Shown: positions 7,840 to 16,247 of the stretch, one piece after another | Layout: each line of letters starts with the position of its first letter | Numbering within the stretch: the stretch's first letter is position 1 | Source: Nonomuraea turcica | GTDB taxonomy: Bacteria > Actinomycetota > Actinomycetes > Streptosporangiales > Streptosporangiaceae | Direction of reading: 5' to 3' | Length of the DNA stretch: 64,000 nt | NCBI RefSeq assembly: GCF_030718205.1 | Contig: NZ_JAUZQF010000007.1 | Coordinates: 186,001 to 250,000, forward strand | Made by a program: the position numbers and the translations under genes | Notes under the pieces: generated by a model | What the model saw: only the letters and a program-made list of their open reading frames with translations | Told to the model about the DNA's origin: nothing | Databases searched by the model: none

Positions 7840-8823
7840 TCAAACTCCTGGGATGTCTTTCAGATCACGTCCGCTCTGGCCGATTCCGGCACACGTGGTG
7901 AACAACAGATCCTTGAAGCCGGCTTCGCTGACCCGGCGGACCAGCGTCAGATTGGGCGGAGGGGCAGAGCGGCGACGGTCGATGATCAGCTGGCCGCGGG
8001 TCTCGTCGCCGAGGGCGATGTCCACATGAGCCTCCTCCCGCTCGATGATCAGTTTTGGCCGCAGCGCCACCGCCATGGCGACGGGGTCCGGGAGGTCATA
8101 GCCGGCCAGGCCGGTGACGTCGCGAGCCCAGTCGGCGACAGTACGGTTCACGCGATGGGCGAAGGCGGCCATCGGGGTGCCGAGCCGCTCCAGCCGGGAC
8201 TGGTCCTCAGCCGTCATGACGGCGTCCCGGCGGGAGACGTCCCAGCCGATCCAGGTCACCTTGTCGGGCCTGGCGGCCTGCAGCACCACCCGGGCCGCCT
8301 CGGGGTCGGCCCAGGCGTTGAACTCGGCGGTGGCCGTGATGTTGCCGCTCAGGTCGGCGGCGCCGGCCATGCAATACACATGCCGATACCGGGTGAGTAG
8401 ATCGCGGTCGCGGACCAGCGCGGCCGCGATGTTGGTGAGCGGGCCGAGCGTGACCAGCGTCAGCTCACCGGGGTGCCTGCGCGGGTACGACAGCAAGACC
8501 TCGACGGCGTGCTGCGGCTCTGCGGACCGCATCGGGTCGGGCAGTAAGCCGGTGTCTCCCATCCCGTCCTGGCCGTGCACGTGCTGGGCGGTGGACAGCG
8601 TACGTGTCATCGGGCGTTCGCATCCCGGGTGGACGGGGACGTCGACGCGCCCGGCCACTTGCAGGGAAACGAGCGCGTTGCGGGTCCCCGCCGACAGGGG
8701 CACGTTGCCCGCCACCGTGGTCACGACGCGGACGTCTCCCAAACCGCTGGCGGCGGCCAGCAGCAACGCCACCGCGTCGTCGGACCCGGTGTCGGTATCG
8801 ATGATCAAGGGAAGAGCCGGCAC
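7840..8823 (-). CDS. Inosine/uridine-preferring nucleoside hydrolase, C-terminus altered by IS110
   Basis: This 327-residue enzyme is predicted to split ribonucleosides into base and ribose. It has the Ca2+-binding DTDTGSDDA signature at residues 9-17, the NVPL loop near 40, and the EFNAWADPEAA active-site segment near 167. The GTG start at 8823 has AAAGGTGAG upstream. The last five codons (DIPGV) and the stop come from the inserted element. Without it the frame would end KGRR-stop, with the TGA overlapping the adenosine deaminase ATG. Two LacI operators lie in its promoter, shared with the divergent regulator at 8895. Confidence 0.92.
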   Translation of the reverse strand: MPALPLIIDTDTGSDDAVALLLAAASGLGDVRVVTTVAGNVPLSAGTRNALVSLQVAGRVDVPVHPGCERPMTRTLSTAQHVHGQDGMGDTGLLPDPMRSAEPQHAVEVLLSYPRRHPGELTLVTLGPLTNIAAALVRDRDLLTRYRHVYCMAGAADLSGNITATAEFNAWADPEAARVVLQAARPDKVTWIGWDVSRRDAVMTAEDQSRLERLGTPMAAFAHRVNRTVADWARDVTGLAGYDLPDPVAMAVALRPKLIIEREEAHVDIALGDETRGQLIIDRRRSAPPPNLTLVRRVSEAGFKDLLFTTCAGIGQSGRDLKDIPGV

Positions 8824-8837
8824 GGCTCACCTTTCTG

Positions 8838-8876
8838 TCTAATCGTTTAGAGCAACCGCTATCTAATCGATTAGAT
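8838..8876. promoter_or_regulatory. Two LacI-type operators
   Basis: ATCTAATCGATTAGAT (8861-8876) is a perfect 16-bp palindrome with the central CG typical of LacI-family sites. TCTAATCGTTTAGA (8838-8851) is a near-copy whose centre is 24 bp away. Both sit between the divergent nucleoside hydrolase and LacI genes. Confidence 0.85.
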
Positions 8877-8894
8877 GGCAAGATGTAAACTGTT

Positions 8895-9893
8895 ATGACG
8901 AAACGCGCAGACAAGCCGATCACGCTGGCTGATGTGGCCCGCCGAGCAGGGACCTCGACCGCGGTGGTCAGCTATGTGATCAACAACGGTCCTCGTCCCG
9001 TCGCCGCCGCGACGCGGGAACGCGTCCTGGCGGCCGCGGCCGAGCTGCACTACCGGCCCAACCGCATCGCGCGGGCACTGCGCTCGCGCACCACGGGCGT
9101 GGTCGGCCTGGTGCTGGCCGACGCGTCCAATCCCTACTTCGGCGCCTTGGCCAGACACATCGAGCAAGCGCTCGAGAAGCGCGACCGGCTCACGCTGGTC
9201 GGCAACGCCGGATACTCCCCGGACCGCCAGCGGCATCTCACCGAGCGCTTCCTGGCCGCCCAAGTCGACGGGCTGATGATCGTCTCTGCGGACGGGGGTG
9301 GCGATGTGGCGGCCCAGGCTGAAGCGGCAGGCGTGCCGGCCGTGTACGTCCATCACGGCCACATCAGCGGGCAGGCACGGGTGGTGGCGGCCGACAACCA
9401 GGCCGCCGTGCACGAGGCGGTCGCGCACCTGCGTCGGCACGGGCACCGGCGCATCGCCTTCCTGACCGGCCCCTCCGACCAAGGGCCCGTGGGACTGCGG
9501 CGCAAGGCATGGGCTGCGGCTGTGACGGGCGATCCCGACGCCGTACTCCTGCGCTGCGACTACTCACGCGGCGCGGCGGACGCCTTGACTCGCCACCTCG
9601 TCGCTGAAGGGGCCATGCCACCGGCCTTGATCGCCTCCACGGACGAGCACGCCATCGGGGTCCTGTCCGGGGCGTGGGCCTCCGGGCTTCCCGTTCCCGA
9701 TCGGCTGGCGCTGATCAGCCTCGACGGAACGCCAGAGAGCGCCCACACCGCTCCGGCGCTGACGGTTACCCAACAGCCGCTGCAGGCCATGGCGGAGCAG
9801 GCCGTCGAGCTGCTGTTCGGCGACATTTCCCGGGCGCTTGTCGCACGTGCCCCTTTGATCATCAGGCGCAGCTGCGGTTGTGAGGCTCAATGA
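8895..9893 (+). CDS. LacI-family regulator of the nucleoside locus
   Basis: This 332-residue repressor has an N-terminal HTH (ITLADVARRAGTSTAVVSYVINN, written here only to name the helix pair, at about residues 9-31), the hinge helix RPNRIARAL near 55, and a periplasmic-binding-protein-like effector domain from about residue 65. The effector is probably a nucleoside or ribose, judged from the divergent nucleoside hydrolase. Two matching palindromic operators in the 71-bp intergenic region predict control of the divergent genes and autoregulation. The HAD phosphatase downstream may be cotranscribed. It ends in SCGCEAQ. Confidence 0.9.
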   Translation: MTKRADKPITLADVARRAGTSTAVVSYVINNGPRPVAAATRERVLAAAAELHYRPNRIARALRSRTTGVVGLVLADASNPYFGALARHIEQALEKRDRLTLVGNAGYSPDRQRHLTERFLAAQVDGLMIVSADGGGDVAAQAEAAGVPAVYVHHGHISGQARVVAADNQAAVHEAVAHLRRHGHRRIAFLTGPSDQGPVGLRRKAWAAAVTGDPDAVLLRCDYSRGAADALTRHLVAEGAMPPALIASTDEHAIGVLSGAWASGLPVPDRLALISLDGTPESAHTAPALTVTQQPLQAMAEQAVELLFGDISRALVARAPLIIRRSCGCEAQ

Positions 9894-10087
9894 TCTCTTT
9901 CGTGCTGGAGGATCTCCTGACCCGCCGCGACCTCTTCGGTGACGGAGAGCGTATGCGCGATACACCGATGCCGGAGCGTGGGCAGATCCGCAGGCGGAGG
10001 ATGATGCGCCCGCTGAGAGCTGTCCCGCAACTGGATGCCCGCCGCCCTCGCCGCGTGACCAGAGAATCCGTCGGGGCAGCCGCATGA
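9890..10087 (+). CDS. Possible small protein linking LacI and HAD genes
   Basis: A 65-codon frame starts with an ATGA overlap on the LacI stop and ends with an ATGA overlap on the HAD start, so it fills the 190-nt gap between two genes exactly. Third-position GC is about 74 percent, lower than in neighbours. The product is basic and arginine-rich (GQIRRRRMMRPLR) and matches no family I recognise. It may be a real coupled small gene or a decayed remnant whose frame simply survives. Confidence 0.35.
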   Translation: MISFVLEDLLTRRDLFGDGERMRDTPMPERGQIRRRRMMRPLRAVPQLDARRPRRVTRESVGAAA

Positions 10088-10722
10088 AGTACGTGCTGTT
10101 CGACGTGGATGGCACGTTGATCGACGCGGTGAGTAACCAGCGCGAGGTCTGGCGAGCGTGGGCGGAGCGGTACGCGCTGGACCCGGACGACGTCTACCGC
10201 GTGGCCCTGCGGACGCGGCCGATTGAGACGTTCGAGCAGGTTGCCGCGGACCGCGATCCGCAAGAGTGTCTGGCCACGCTGCACGAGTTGGAGGACGAGG
10301 ACGTCCGGTGCGGCGTCTATGCGCCTTTCGACGGCGCGTCGGAGCTGCTTCATGGCCTGCCCTCGGGGACTTGGGCGCTGGTGACCTCGAACTACGAGCA
10401 CCGAGTGCGCGGGCGTTTCCAGCGCACCGGCTTGCCTAGGCCGGGTCTGATCGTGGACGCGGCCACTGTCGGGGAAGGCAAGCCCTCTCCCGTCCCGTAC
10501 CTGCGGGCCGCCGCCCTGCTGGGTGCCAAGCCGGGAGACTGCCTGGTCATCGAGGACGCCCCGTCCGGAGTGCAGTCTGGGCTGCGTGCCGGGATGACCG
10601 TGTGGGGGGTGAACGCCGCTGCTGCGGTGGAGGGGGTACACCGCCACTTCCTCAGCCTGCGTGAGGCGGTCCCGCACATCCTTGCTTTCGCGTCCGGATC
10701 TCATGGGGACGCCGCAGTTTGA
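10084..10722 (+). CDS. HAD-superfamily phosphatase (subfamily IA)
   Basis: This 212-residue cytosolic hydrolase has all HAD motifs: DVDGTLID (motif I, nucleophile D7), VTSN (motif II), GKPSP with the conserved Lys (motif III), and VIEDAPSG (motif IV). The alpha-helical cap between motifs I and II places it with phosphoglycolate phosphatase and sugar-phosphate phosphatases. The start overlaps the preceding small frame by ATGA. Its position after the LacI gene of a nucleoside salvage locus suggests a nucleotide or pentose phosphate as substrate, but this is not shown by sequence. Confidence 0.87.
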   Translation: MKYVLFDVDGTLIDAVSNQREVWRAWAERYALDPDDVYRVALRTRPIETFEQVAADRDPQECLATLHELEDEDVRCGVYAPFDGASELLHGLPSGTWALVTSNYEHRVRGRFQRTGLPRPGLIVDAATVGEGKPSPVPYLRAAALLGAKPGDCLVIEDAPSGVQSGLRAGMTVWGVNAAAAVEGVHRHFLSLREAVPHILAFASGSHGDAAV

Positions 10723-10797
10723 GCCGGTTCGGCGGCACCGGGCCCGCGCCACACACCGCACGATCGATACATCCAGGATTCTGGCTCAAGAACAACC

Positions 10798-11235
10798 TCA
10801 GGCAAGGCGCATGTCGATCCAGGGAATGGTGTCTCCTGGCAGCAGGTAGCGCTCGGTCTCGACGAACCCGTGCTTCTGGGCGAACCGCAGGCCGTCCTCG
10901 TTGCTGGACAGGACGACGGTCTCGATTACCTCGGCACCGAGCTCGCGTGCTCGTTCGAGCCCGCGCGCGTAGAGTTTCTCGCCGAGCCCCTGCCGGCGGC
11001 AGGCGGGCAGCACACGGACGATGACCGTGCCCGCCGTGCCATCCACCGGCGGGCGCACGGTGCTGCAGCCGACGAGAACCTCGCCGAGATAAGCGACCTC
11101 CAGGTGGTGGCGCCGGGCGCGCTCCCTCACCTCGTCCAGTGACAGGACGTGCGTGGGGATGATGACGTTGTGGACGTGCTGCCAGTCGCGGTATGCGGCG
11201 TCACCGTCCGGCTGACTGATCTGGAGATCGGGCAT
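10798..11235 (-). CDS. GNAT-family N-acetyltransferase
   Basis: This 145-residue protein contains the acetyl-CoA-binding motif A in VIVRVLPACRRQGLGEKLY (about residues 70-88), followed by a helix and the motif B-like LRFAQKHGFVETERYL. It transfers an acetyl group to an unknown small molecule or protein. No strong ribosome binding site is visible (GGGCGG overlaps the start). Two tandem 13-bp repeats lie just upstream of its start codon. It is transcribed alone, away from the HAD gene that converges on it. Confidence 0.85.
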   Translation of the reverse strand: MPDLQISQPDGDAAYRDWQHVHNVIIPTHVLSLDEVRERARRHHLEVAYLGEVLVGCSTVRPPVDGTAGTVIVRVLPACRRQGLGEKLYARGLERARELGAEVIETVVLSSNEDGLRFAQKHGFVETERYLLPGDTIPWIDMRLA

Positions 11236-11250
11236 CCGCCCAAGATAGAC

Positions 11251-11279
11251 CCGATGCGATAGCGTACCGATGCGATAGC
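11251..11279. repeat. Two tandem 13-bp repeats upstream of GNAT gene
   Basis: CCGATGCGATAGC occurs at 11251-11263 and again at 11267-11279 (16-bp period), 16 nt upstream of the GNAT start. The spacing of about 1.5 helical turns suggests a regulator site or promoter duplication. Confidence 0.7.
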
Positions 11280-11364
11280 ACGGCCGCGGTCCCTGACGAC
11301 ATGACCTCCCACGTCAGTGTCTGACGCGCCGGGCGGAACGCGAGGCCGCAAGCTGGAGGCGCTG

Positions 11365-12561
11365 CTAGCTGGAGACCCTGCGCAGGGTCGAGACCGTCAT
11401 GGTCTCGTCGACGGCCTCCGGCGACAGCACATGGTCGAGCACCATGACCGCGCACCCGCTGATGCCCGCCGCCGCGCCGAGCCTGCTCGGCTCGATGCGC
11501 AGCCGCCGGGTGGCCAAGGCCGTGGAGCGGCGGTAGACGACCTCGCGGATGCTCGACACCAGCGGCCCGAACGCCTCCGCCACATCGCCGCCCAGCACCA
11601 CCACCGACGGGTTGAGGATGTTGACCGCCCCGGCCAGCACCTCGCCGATCCTGCGCCCGGCGGTGCGCACCATGGCCATCGTCTGGGCGTCACCGGCTCG
11701 CACTAACGCCGTCACGTCCGCGATCGTCTTGACGTCCTTGCCGGCCGCGCGCAGGTCGCGCAGCAGGGCGGTGCCGCTGGCCACGGAGTCGACGCAGTCG
11801 GTGTTGCCGCAGCGGCACAACACGCCGCCGCCGTCCAGCACGGGGATGTGGCCGATCTCGCCCGCCGCGCCCAGCGCGCCGCGCAGGATGCCGCCGCCGG
11901 CGATCACGCCCGCGCCGATGCGGGTGGAGACCTTCACGAACATCAGGTCGTCCAGATCGGGGTAGGCGCCGCGGTGCTCGCCGATGGCCAGCACGTTCAC
12001 GTCGTTGTCCACGAGCACGGGGACGGGGAAACGCTCGGCGACGATCGGCGGGATCACCACGCCGGTCCAGGAGGCCATCACGCGGGCGCTCTCCGTACGG
12101 CCCTGCGCGAACTCGACGGTGGCCGGCATGCCCATCCCGACGCCCCTGATCATCGAGCGCGGCCGGTCGCCGAGCAGCTCGTCCCAGGTGTCCATGAGCA
12201 CCGGCAGCACGACGTCGGGACCCTGCTCCACGTCCATCGCGAACTCGCGCCCGGCCAGCTCCTGCCCGGCAAGGTCGCAGATCGCGACCCGGGTGCGGCT
12301 GGCGCCGAGCGCCGCCACCAGCACCACGCCGCCCGCGGCGTTGAACTCCAGCCGGACCGGCGGCCGCCCGCCCGTGGACGGGGCGTCGGTGCGCTCCACG
12401 ACGAGACCGCGTTCCAGCAGCTCACCGACGCGCAGCTGCACCGCGGGGCGCGACAGGCCGGTCACCCGGCCGAGGTCGGCCCGCGTCACGGCCTCGCCTG
12501 AGCGGATGAGGCGAAGCATCTCGCCGCTGGTGGCGAGGGTCGCGGCGGTACGTCGTGGCAT
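11365..12561 (-). CDS. ROK-family transcriptional regulator
   Basis: This 398-residue protein has an N-terminal winged HTH (TRADLGRVTGLSRPAVQLRV, about residues 26-45) followed by a sugar-kinase-like ROK domain. ROK signatures are the GEIGHIPV loop and the zinc-binding CRCGNTDCVDSVASG. It is divergent from zwf and probably controls the Entner-Doudoroff operon in response to a sugar. A perfect AAAAGT/ACTTTT dyad lies in the shared 143-bp intergenic region. The domain also resembles glucokinases, but the HTH marks this one as a regulator. Confidence 0.9.
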   Translation of the reverse strand: MPRRTAATLATSGEMLRLIRSGEAVTRADLGRVTGLSRPAVQLRVGELLERGLVVERTDAPSTGGRPPVRLEFNAAGGVVLVAALGASRTRVAICDLAGQELAGREFAMDVEQGPDVVLPVLMDTWDELLGDRPRSMIRGVGMGMPATVEFAQGRTESARVMASWTGVVIPPIVAERFPVPVLVDNDVNVLAIGEHRGAYPDLDDLMFVKVSTRIGAGVIAGGGILRGALGAAGEIGHIPVLDGGGVLCRCGNTDCVDSVASGTALLRDLRAAGKDVKTIADVTALVRAGDAQTMAMVRTAGRRIGEVLAGAVNILNPSVVVLGGDVAEAFGPLVSSIREVVYRRSTALATRRLRIEPSRLGAAAGISGCAVMVLDHVLSPEAVDETMTVSTLRRVSS

Positions 12562-12593
12562 CGGCTAAGTGAACCACACGGGGTTAGGTAATG

Positions 12594-12609
12594 AAAAGTC
12601 AGAACTTTT
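12594..12609. promoter_or_regulatory. Dyad in ROK-zwf intergenic region
   Basis: AAAAGT-CAGA-ACTTTT is a perfect 6-bp inverted repeat, AT-rich in an otherwise GC-rich window. It lies 33 nt from the ROK start and 95 nt from the zwf start. It is a candidate ROK operator. Confidence 0.5.
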
Positions 12610-12704
12610 TTATCTCAAATGCCAAAACTCCGCTTGTCTACGACCCAAACTCTCGTTAGTGTCCGTTCTGTCCCTGCTTTGGTAGATCATCGGAGCCCCA
12701 CACC

Positions 12705-14207
12705 GTGTCCACCCACCCGACAGCCACCCCCGCCCACACCGCCGACCTCGTCGTCTTCGGCGGGACCGGCGACCTGTCCATGCGCAAACTGCTCCCGGCG
12801 CTGTATCACAGCGACAGGGAGGGACGGCTCTCTCCGGAGACCCGCGTGATCGCGATGTCCAGGGGCGGCCTGACCGACGCCGACTTCCGTGGCAAGGTGG
12901 ACGCCGAGGTACGCGGCGACTCTGAATGTCGCCGAGGCCGCGACCAGGTCCCGGTCGACGACCCGGCCGTGTGGGAGCGGTTCCTGGCCCGCCTGCACCA
13001 CGTGTCGGTCGACGTCGGAGGGGCTGACACGTCCGGCTGGGACGCGTTGTCCGGCATGCTGGCCGGTTTCGAGTCGCGTGACCGGGTGTTCTACCTGGCC
13101 AGCCCGCCCCGCACGTTCGGCCCCTTCTGCCGGGAGCTGGCCGAGGCCGGGCTGGTGACGCCGCGCTCGCGCGTGGTGCTGGAGAAGCCCCTGGGCCACG
13201 ACCTGCCGAGCGCGCAGGCGATCAACGACGAGGTCGGCGCGATCTTCGAGGAGCGCCAGATCTTCCGCATCGACCACTACCTGGGCAAGGAGACCGTCCA
13301 GAACCTGCTGGTCCTGCGCTTCGCCAACGCCTTCCTCGAGCCGATCTGGAACTCGCTCTGGATCGACCACGTCCAGATCACCGCCGCCGAGACCGTCGGC
13401 ACGCCGGGCCGGCGCGGCTACTACGACCACGCGGGCGCGCTGCGCGACATGGTGCAGAACCACCTGCTGCAGCTCCTCACGCTCACCGCGATGGAGCCGC
13501 CGGCCCGCAACGACCGCGAGGCCATCCGCGACGAGAAGGTCAAGGTCCTGCAGGCGCTGCGGCCGATCGCGGGCACCGAGGTGGACCGCTTCACCGTGCG
13601 CGGCCAGTACGTCGGAGCCGGCGACATGCCGGGCTACCTCGACGAGCCCGGCTCGACGCCGCCGACCGAGGCCTCCGCGCGGGTGGAGACGTTCACCGCG
13701 ATCCGGGCCGAGATCAAGAACTGGCGATGGGCCGGGGTGCCGTTCTACCTGCGGACCGGCAAGCGCCTGCCGTACCGGCGCTCGGAGATCGTGGTGCAGT
13801 TCAAGGACGTGCCGCACTCCATCTTCCCCGGCGGCACGCCGAACCGCCTGGTCCTGCGGCTACAGCCGGAGGAGGGCATCGAGCTGCACATCATGGCCAA
13901 GGAGCCGGGCGCGGGCGAGGTGACGCTGAAGCCGGTGCCGCTGTCGCTGTCGTTCGGCAAGACCTTCACGACGCGGGTGCCCGAGGCGTACGAGCGGCTG
14001 CTGAGCGACGTCCTGGCCGGTAACCCGACGTTGTTCATGCGCCGCGACGAGGTGGAGGCGGCCTGGCGGTGGATCGACCCGATCCTGGACGCCTGGAAGG
14101 CCGACCCCGCCCTGCCTGAGCCCTACCCGGCCGGAACCACCGGCCCCGCCGGAGCCCACGATCTGCTCGGCCGCAGCGGTCGCGCGTGGCACGAGGAGGA
14201 CATGTGA
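12705..14207 (+). CDS. zwf: Glucose-6-phosphate 1-dehydrogenase
   Basis: This 500-residue enzyme oxidises glucose 6-phosphate to 6-phosphogluconolactone with NAD(P)+. Motifs are the Rossmann [18 protein letters not shown] near residue 16, EKPLGHD, and the active-site RIDHYLGKE near 188. The GTG start has CGGAG 9 nt upstream. Between EVR and [10 protein letters not shown] (about residues 70-85) the gene carries a copy of a 29-nt palindromic repeat found twice more in this window. It adds residues such as DSECRRGRD in a surface loop region. First gene of zwf-edd-glk-eda; its stop overlaps edd. Confidence 0.95.
   Translation: MSTHPTATPAHTADLVVFGGTGDLSMRKLLPALYHSDREGRLSPETRVIAMSRGGLTDADFRGKVDAEVRGDSECRRGRDQVPVDDPAVWERFLARLHHVSVDVGGADTSGWDALSGMLAGFESRDRVFYLASPPRTFGPFCRELAEAGLVTPRSRVVLEKPLGHDLPSAQAINDEVGAIFEERQIFRIDHYLGKETVQNLLVLRFANAFLEPIWNSLWIDHVQITAAETVGTPGRRGYYDHAGALRDMVQNHLLQLLTLTAMEPPARNDREAIRDEKVKVLQALRPIAGTEVDRFTVRGQYVGAGDMPGYLDEPGSTPPTEASARVETFTAIRAEIKNWRWAGVPFYLRTGKRLPYRRSEIVVQFKDVPHSIFPGGTPNRLVLRLQPEEGIELHIMAKEPGAGEVTLKPVPLSLSFGKTFTTRVPEAYERLLSDVLAGNPTLFMRRDEVEAAWRWIDPILDAWKADPALPEPYPAGTTGPAGAHDLLGRSGRAWHEEDM
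12916..12944. repeat. 29-nt palindromic repeat, copy A (inside zwf)
   Basis: GCGAC-TCTGAAT-GTCGC-CGAGGCC-GCGAC: three alternating 5-nt arms with 7-nt spacers. Copies B (19780-19808) and C (20279-20307) differ at only a few positions. Confidence 0.8.
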
Positions 14208-16147
14208 ACACGGTCATTCAGGACGTTACCGATCGGATCATCGAGCGAAGCGCTGCCAGCCGTGCCGTCTACCTGGCGCGGATCCGGCGCGAGGGCGAGG
14301 CCGCCAAGTCCAAGGGCCCGGCCCGCGCCCACCTCGGCTGCGCGAACCTGGCGCACGGCTTCGCTTCGGCGAACGCCGAGGACAAGCCGGCTCTGCGCGC
14401 TACGGCCAAGCCGGGCGTGGCGATCGTGACGAGCTACAACGACATGCTCTCCGCCCACGCGCCGTACGAGACGTACCCGCCGGAGCTGAAGGCCGCCGTG
14501 CGCCGGGCCGGCGGCGTGGCGCAGGTGGCGGGCGGCGTGCCGGCGATGTGCGACGGCATCACCCAGGGGCGGGCCGGCATGGAGCTGTCGCTCTACAGCC
14601 GTGACGTGATCGCCATGGCCACCGCCATCGCGCTGTCACACGACATGTTCGACGTGTCGCTGCTGCTGGGCGTGTGCGACAAGATCGTGCCGGGGCTGTT
14701 CATCGGGGCGCTGCACTTCGGGCACCTGCCCGCGATCTTCGTGCCCGCCGGGCCGATGGCCTCCGGGCTGCCGAACAAGGTCAAGGCCCGCACCCGCCAG
14801 CTGTTCGCCGAGGGCAAGGTCGGGCGGGAGGAGCTGCTCGACGCCGAGGCCAAGTCGTACCACTCCCCTGGCACCTGCACCTTCTACGGCACCGCGAACT
14901 CCAACCAGGCGCTCATGGAGGTCATGGGCCTGCACCTGCCCGGCTCGACGTTCGTCAACCCCCACACCGAGCTGCGCCACGCGCTCACCGAGGCCGCCGG
15001 TCGCCGCGCGGTGGAGATCACCGCGCACGGGGCGGAGTACACGCCGATCGGCGAGCTCGTGGACGAGAAGGCGATCGTGAACGCCTGCGTCGCGCTGCTG
15101 GCCACCGGCGGCTCCACGAACCACACGCTGCACCTCGTGGCCATGGCGGCGGCCGCGGGCATCGTGCTGACCTGGGATGACTTCGCCCGCCTGTCGGGGG
15201 TCGTGCCGTCCCTGACCAAGATCTACCCGAACGGCCAGGCGGACGTGAACCACTTCCGCGACGCCGGCGGCATGCAGGTGCTCATCGGCGACCTGCTCGA
15301 CGAGGGGCTGCTGCACGGCGACGTCATGACCGTGGCCGGCCCGGGCCTCGACCGCTACCGCGAGGCGCCGTCGCTGGTGGACGGCGAGCTGGTGTGGGCG
15401 CCGGTGACCGGCGGCAGCAAGGACCTGGACGTGCTGCGGCCGGTGGCGGAGCCGTTCTCGGCCGACGGCGGGATCCACATGGTCGAGGGCAACCTGGGTT
15501 GCGCGGTCAGCAAGGTGTCGGCGGTCAAGCCCGAGCACCTGGTGATCGAGGCGCCGGCCAAGGTCTTCGACGACCAGCTCGATCTGCTGAAGGCGTTCGA
15601 GATGGGCGAGCTGGACGGGCAGGACTTCGTGGCGGTCATCCGCTACCAGGGGCCGAGCGCGAACGGCATGCCCGAGCTCCACAAGCTCACACCGCCGCTG
15701 GCGGTGCTGCTCGACCGGGGTCAGCGGGTGGCCATCGTCACCGACGGGCGGATGTCGGGCGCTTCCGGGAAGGTGCCCGCGGCCATCCACCTGTCGCCCG
15801 AGGCGGCCGACGGCGGGCCGATCGCGCTGGTCCGCGACGGCGACGTGATCAGGCTCGACTCGGCGGCGGGCACGCTGGAGCTGCTGGTGCCGGCCGAGGA
15901 GCTGGCCCTTCGGGCGCCCGAGGGACGGCCGCTGAGCGACGCGCAGTGGGTCGGCACCGGACGCGAGCTGTTCGCGGCGTTCCGCCGGATGGCGGGGCAC
16001 GCGGAGCAGGGGGCCGGGATCTTCGGGGTGAGCGGCGCCGAGTCGCCGCACCACGGCCCGGGGCTCGGCTTCCCGGCCGAGGCCGGCGCCTCCCACCTGG
16101 AGACGGGCACCCCGGTGGGCGCCAGCCCCGCCGGACTCGCCCGGTGA
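14204..16147 (+). CDS. edd: 6-phosphogluconate dehydratase
   Basis: This 647-residue [4Fe-4S] dehydratase of the IlvD/Edd family converts 6-phosphogluconate to 2-keto-3-deoxy-6-phosphogluconate. Cluster cysteines are seen in [21 protein letters not shown] and [23 protein letters not shown] and [22 protein letters not shown] are family signatures. The GTG start forms a GTGA overlap with the zwf stop and has GAGGAGGA upstream. The last roughly 35 residues (after [10 protein letters not shown]) are a Gly/Pro-rich extension with no evident role. Confidence 0.95.
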   Translation: MNTVIQDVTDRIIERSAASRAVYLARIRREGEAAKSKGPARAHLGCANLAHGFASANAEDKPALRATAKPGVAIVTSYNDMLSAHAPYETYPPELKAAVRRAGGVAQVAGGVPAMCDGITQGRAGMELSLYSRDVIAMATAIALSHDMFDVSLLLGVCDKIVPGLFIGALHFGHLPAIFVPAGPMASGLPNKVKARTRQLFAEGKVGREELLDAEAKSYHSPGTCTFYGTANSNQALMEVMGLHLPGSTFVNPHTELRHALTEAAGRRAVEITAHGAEYTPIGELVDEKAIVNACVALLATGGSTNHTLHLVAMAAAAGIVLTWDDFARLSGVVPSLTKIYPNGQADVNHFRDAGGMQVLIGDLLDEGLLHGDVMTVAGPGLDRYREAPSLVDGELVWAPVTGGSKDLDVLRPVAEPFSADGGIHMVEGNLGCAVSKVSAVKPEHLVIEAPAKVFDDQLDLLKAFEMGELDGQDFVAVIRYQGPSANGMPELHKLTPPLAVLLDRGQRVAIVTDGRMSGASGKVPAAIHLSPEAADGGPIALVRDGDVIRLDSAAGTLELLVPAEELALRAPEGRPLSDAQWVGTGRELFAAFRRMAGHAEQGAGIFGVSGAESPHHGPGLGFPAEAGASHLETGTPVGASPAGLAR

Positions 16148-16247
16148 CCGTGGTTCACACCCCCTCCTGGGGTGGGGTGAGCGGCCGTGGCATCCTTCGG
16201 TGTATGGCGAGCGATCTTGACGCCGCCCTGAGTGCCGGAGGTGTGTG

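Larger units (their letters stand above)
6357..7858 (+). mobile_element. Complete IS110-family insertion sequence (1.5 kb, CT core)
   Basis: The element carries a DEDD transposase gene preceded by a roughly 245-nt non-coding left end and followed by a 22-nt right end. Boundaries were set by the CT dinucleotide at 6357-6358 and 7857-7858. Taking the sequence out between them, leaving one CT, recreates the ATGA overlap between the nucleoside hydrolase stop and the adenosine deaminase start. There are no terminal inverted repeats or long target duplications, as expected for IS110. Confidence 0.85.

Noticed and set aside
10719-10789. TTGAGCC/GGCTCAA repeat between the HAD and GNAT genes
   Set aside because: Seven-bp arms separated by more than 50 nt are not persuasive.
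16158-16180. C-rich/G-rich hairpin between edd and glk
   Set aside because: Pairing ambiguous, no T-run, and glk appears to belong to the same operon, so a terminator is not supported.
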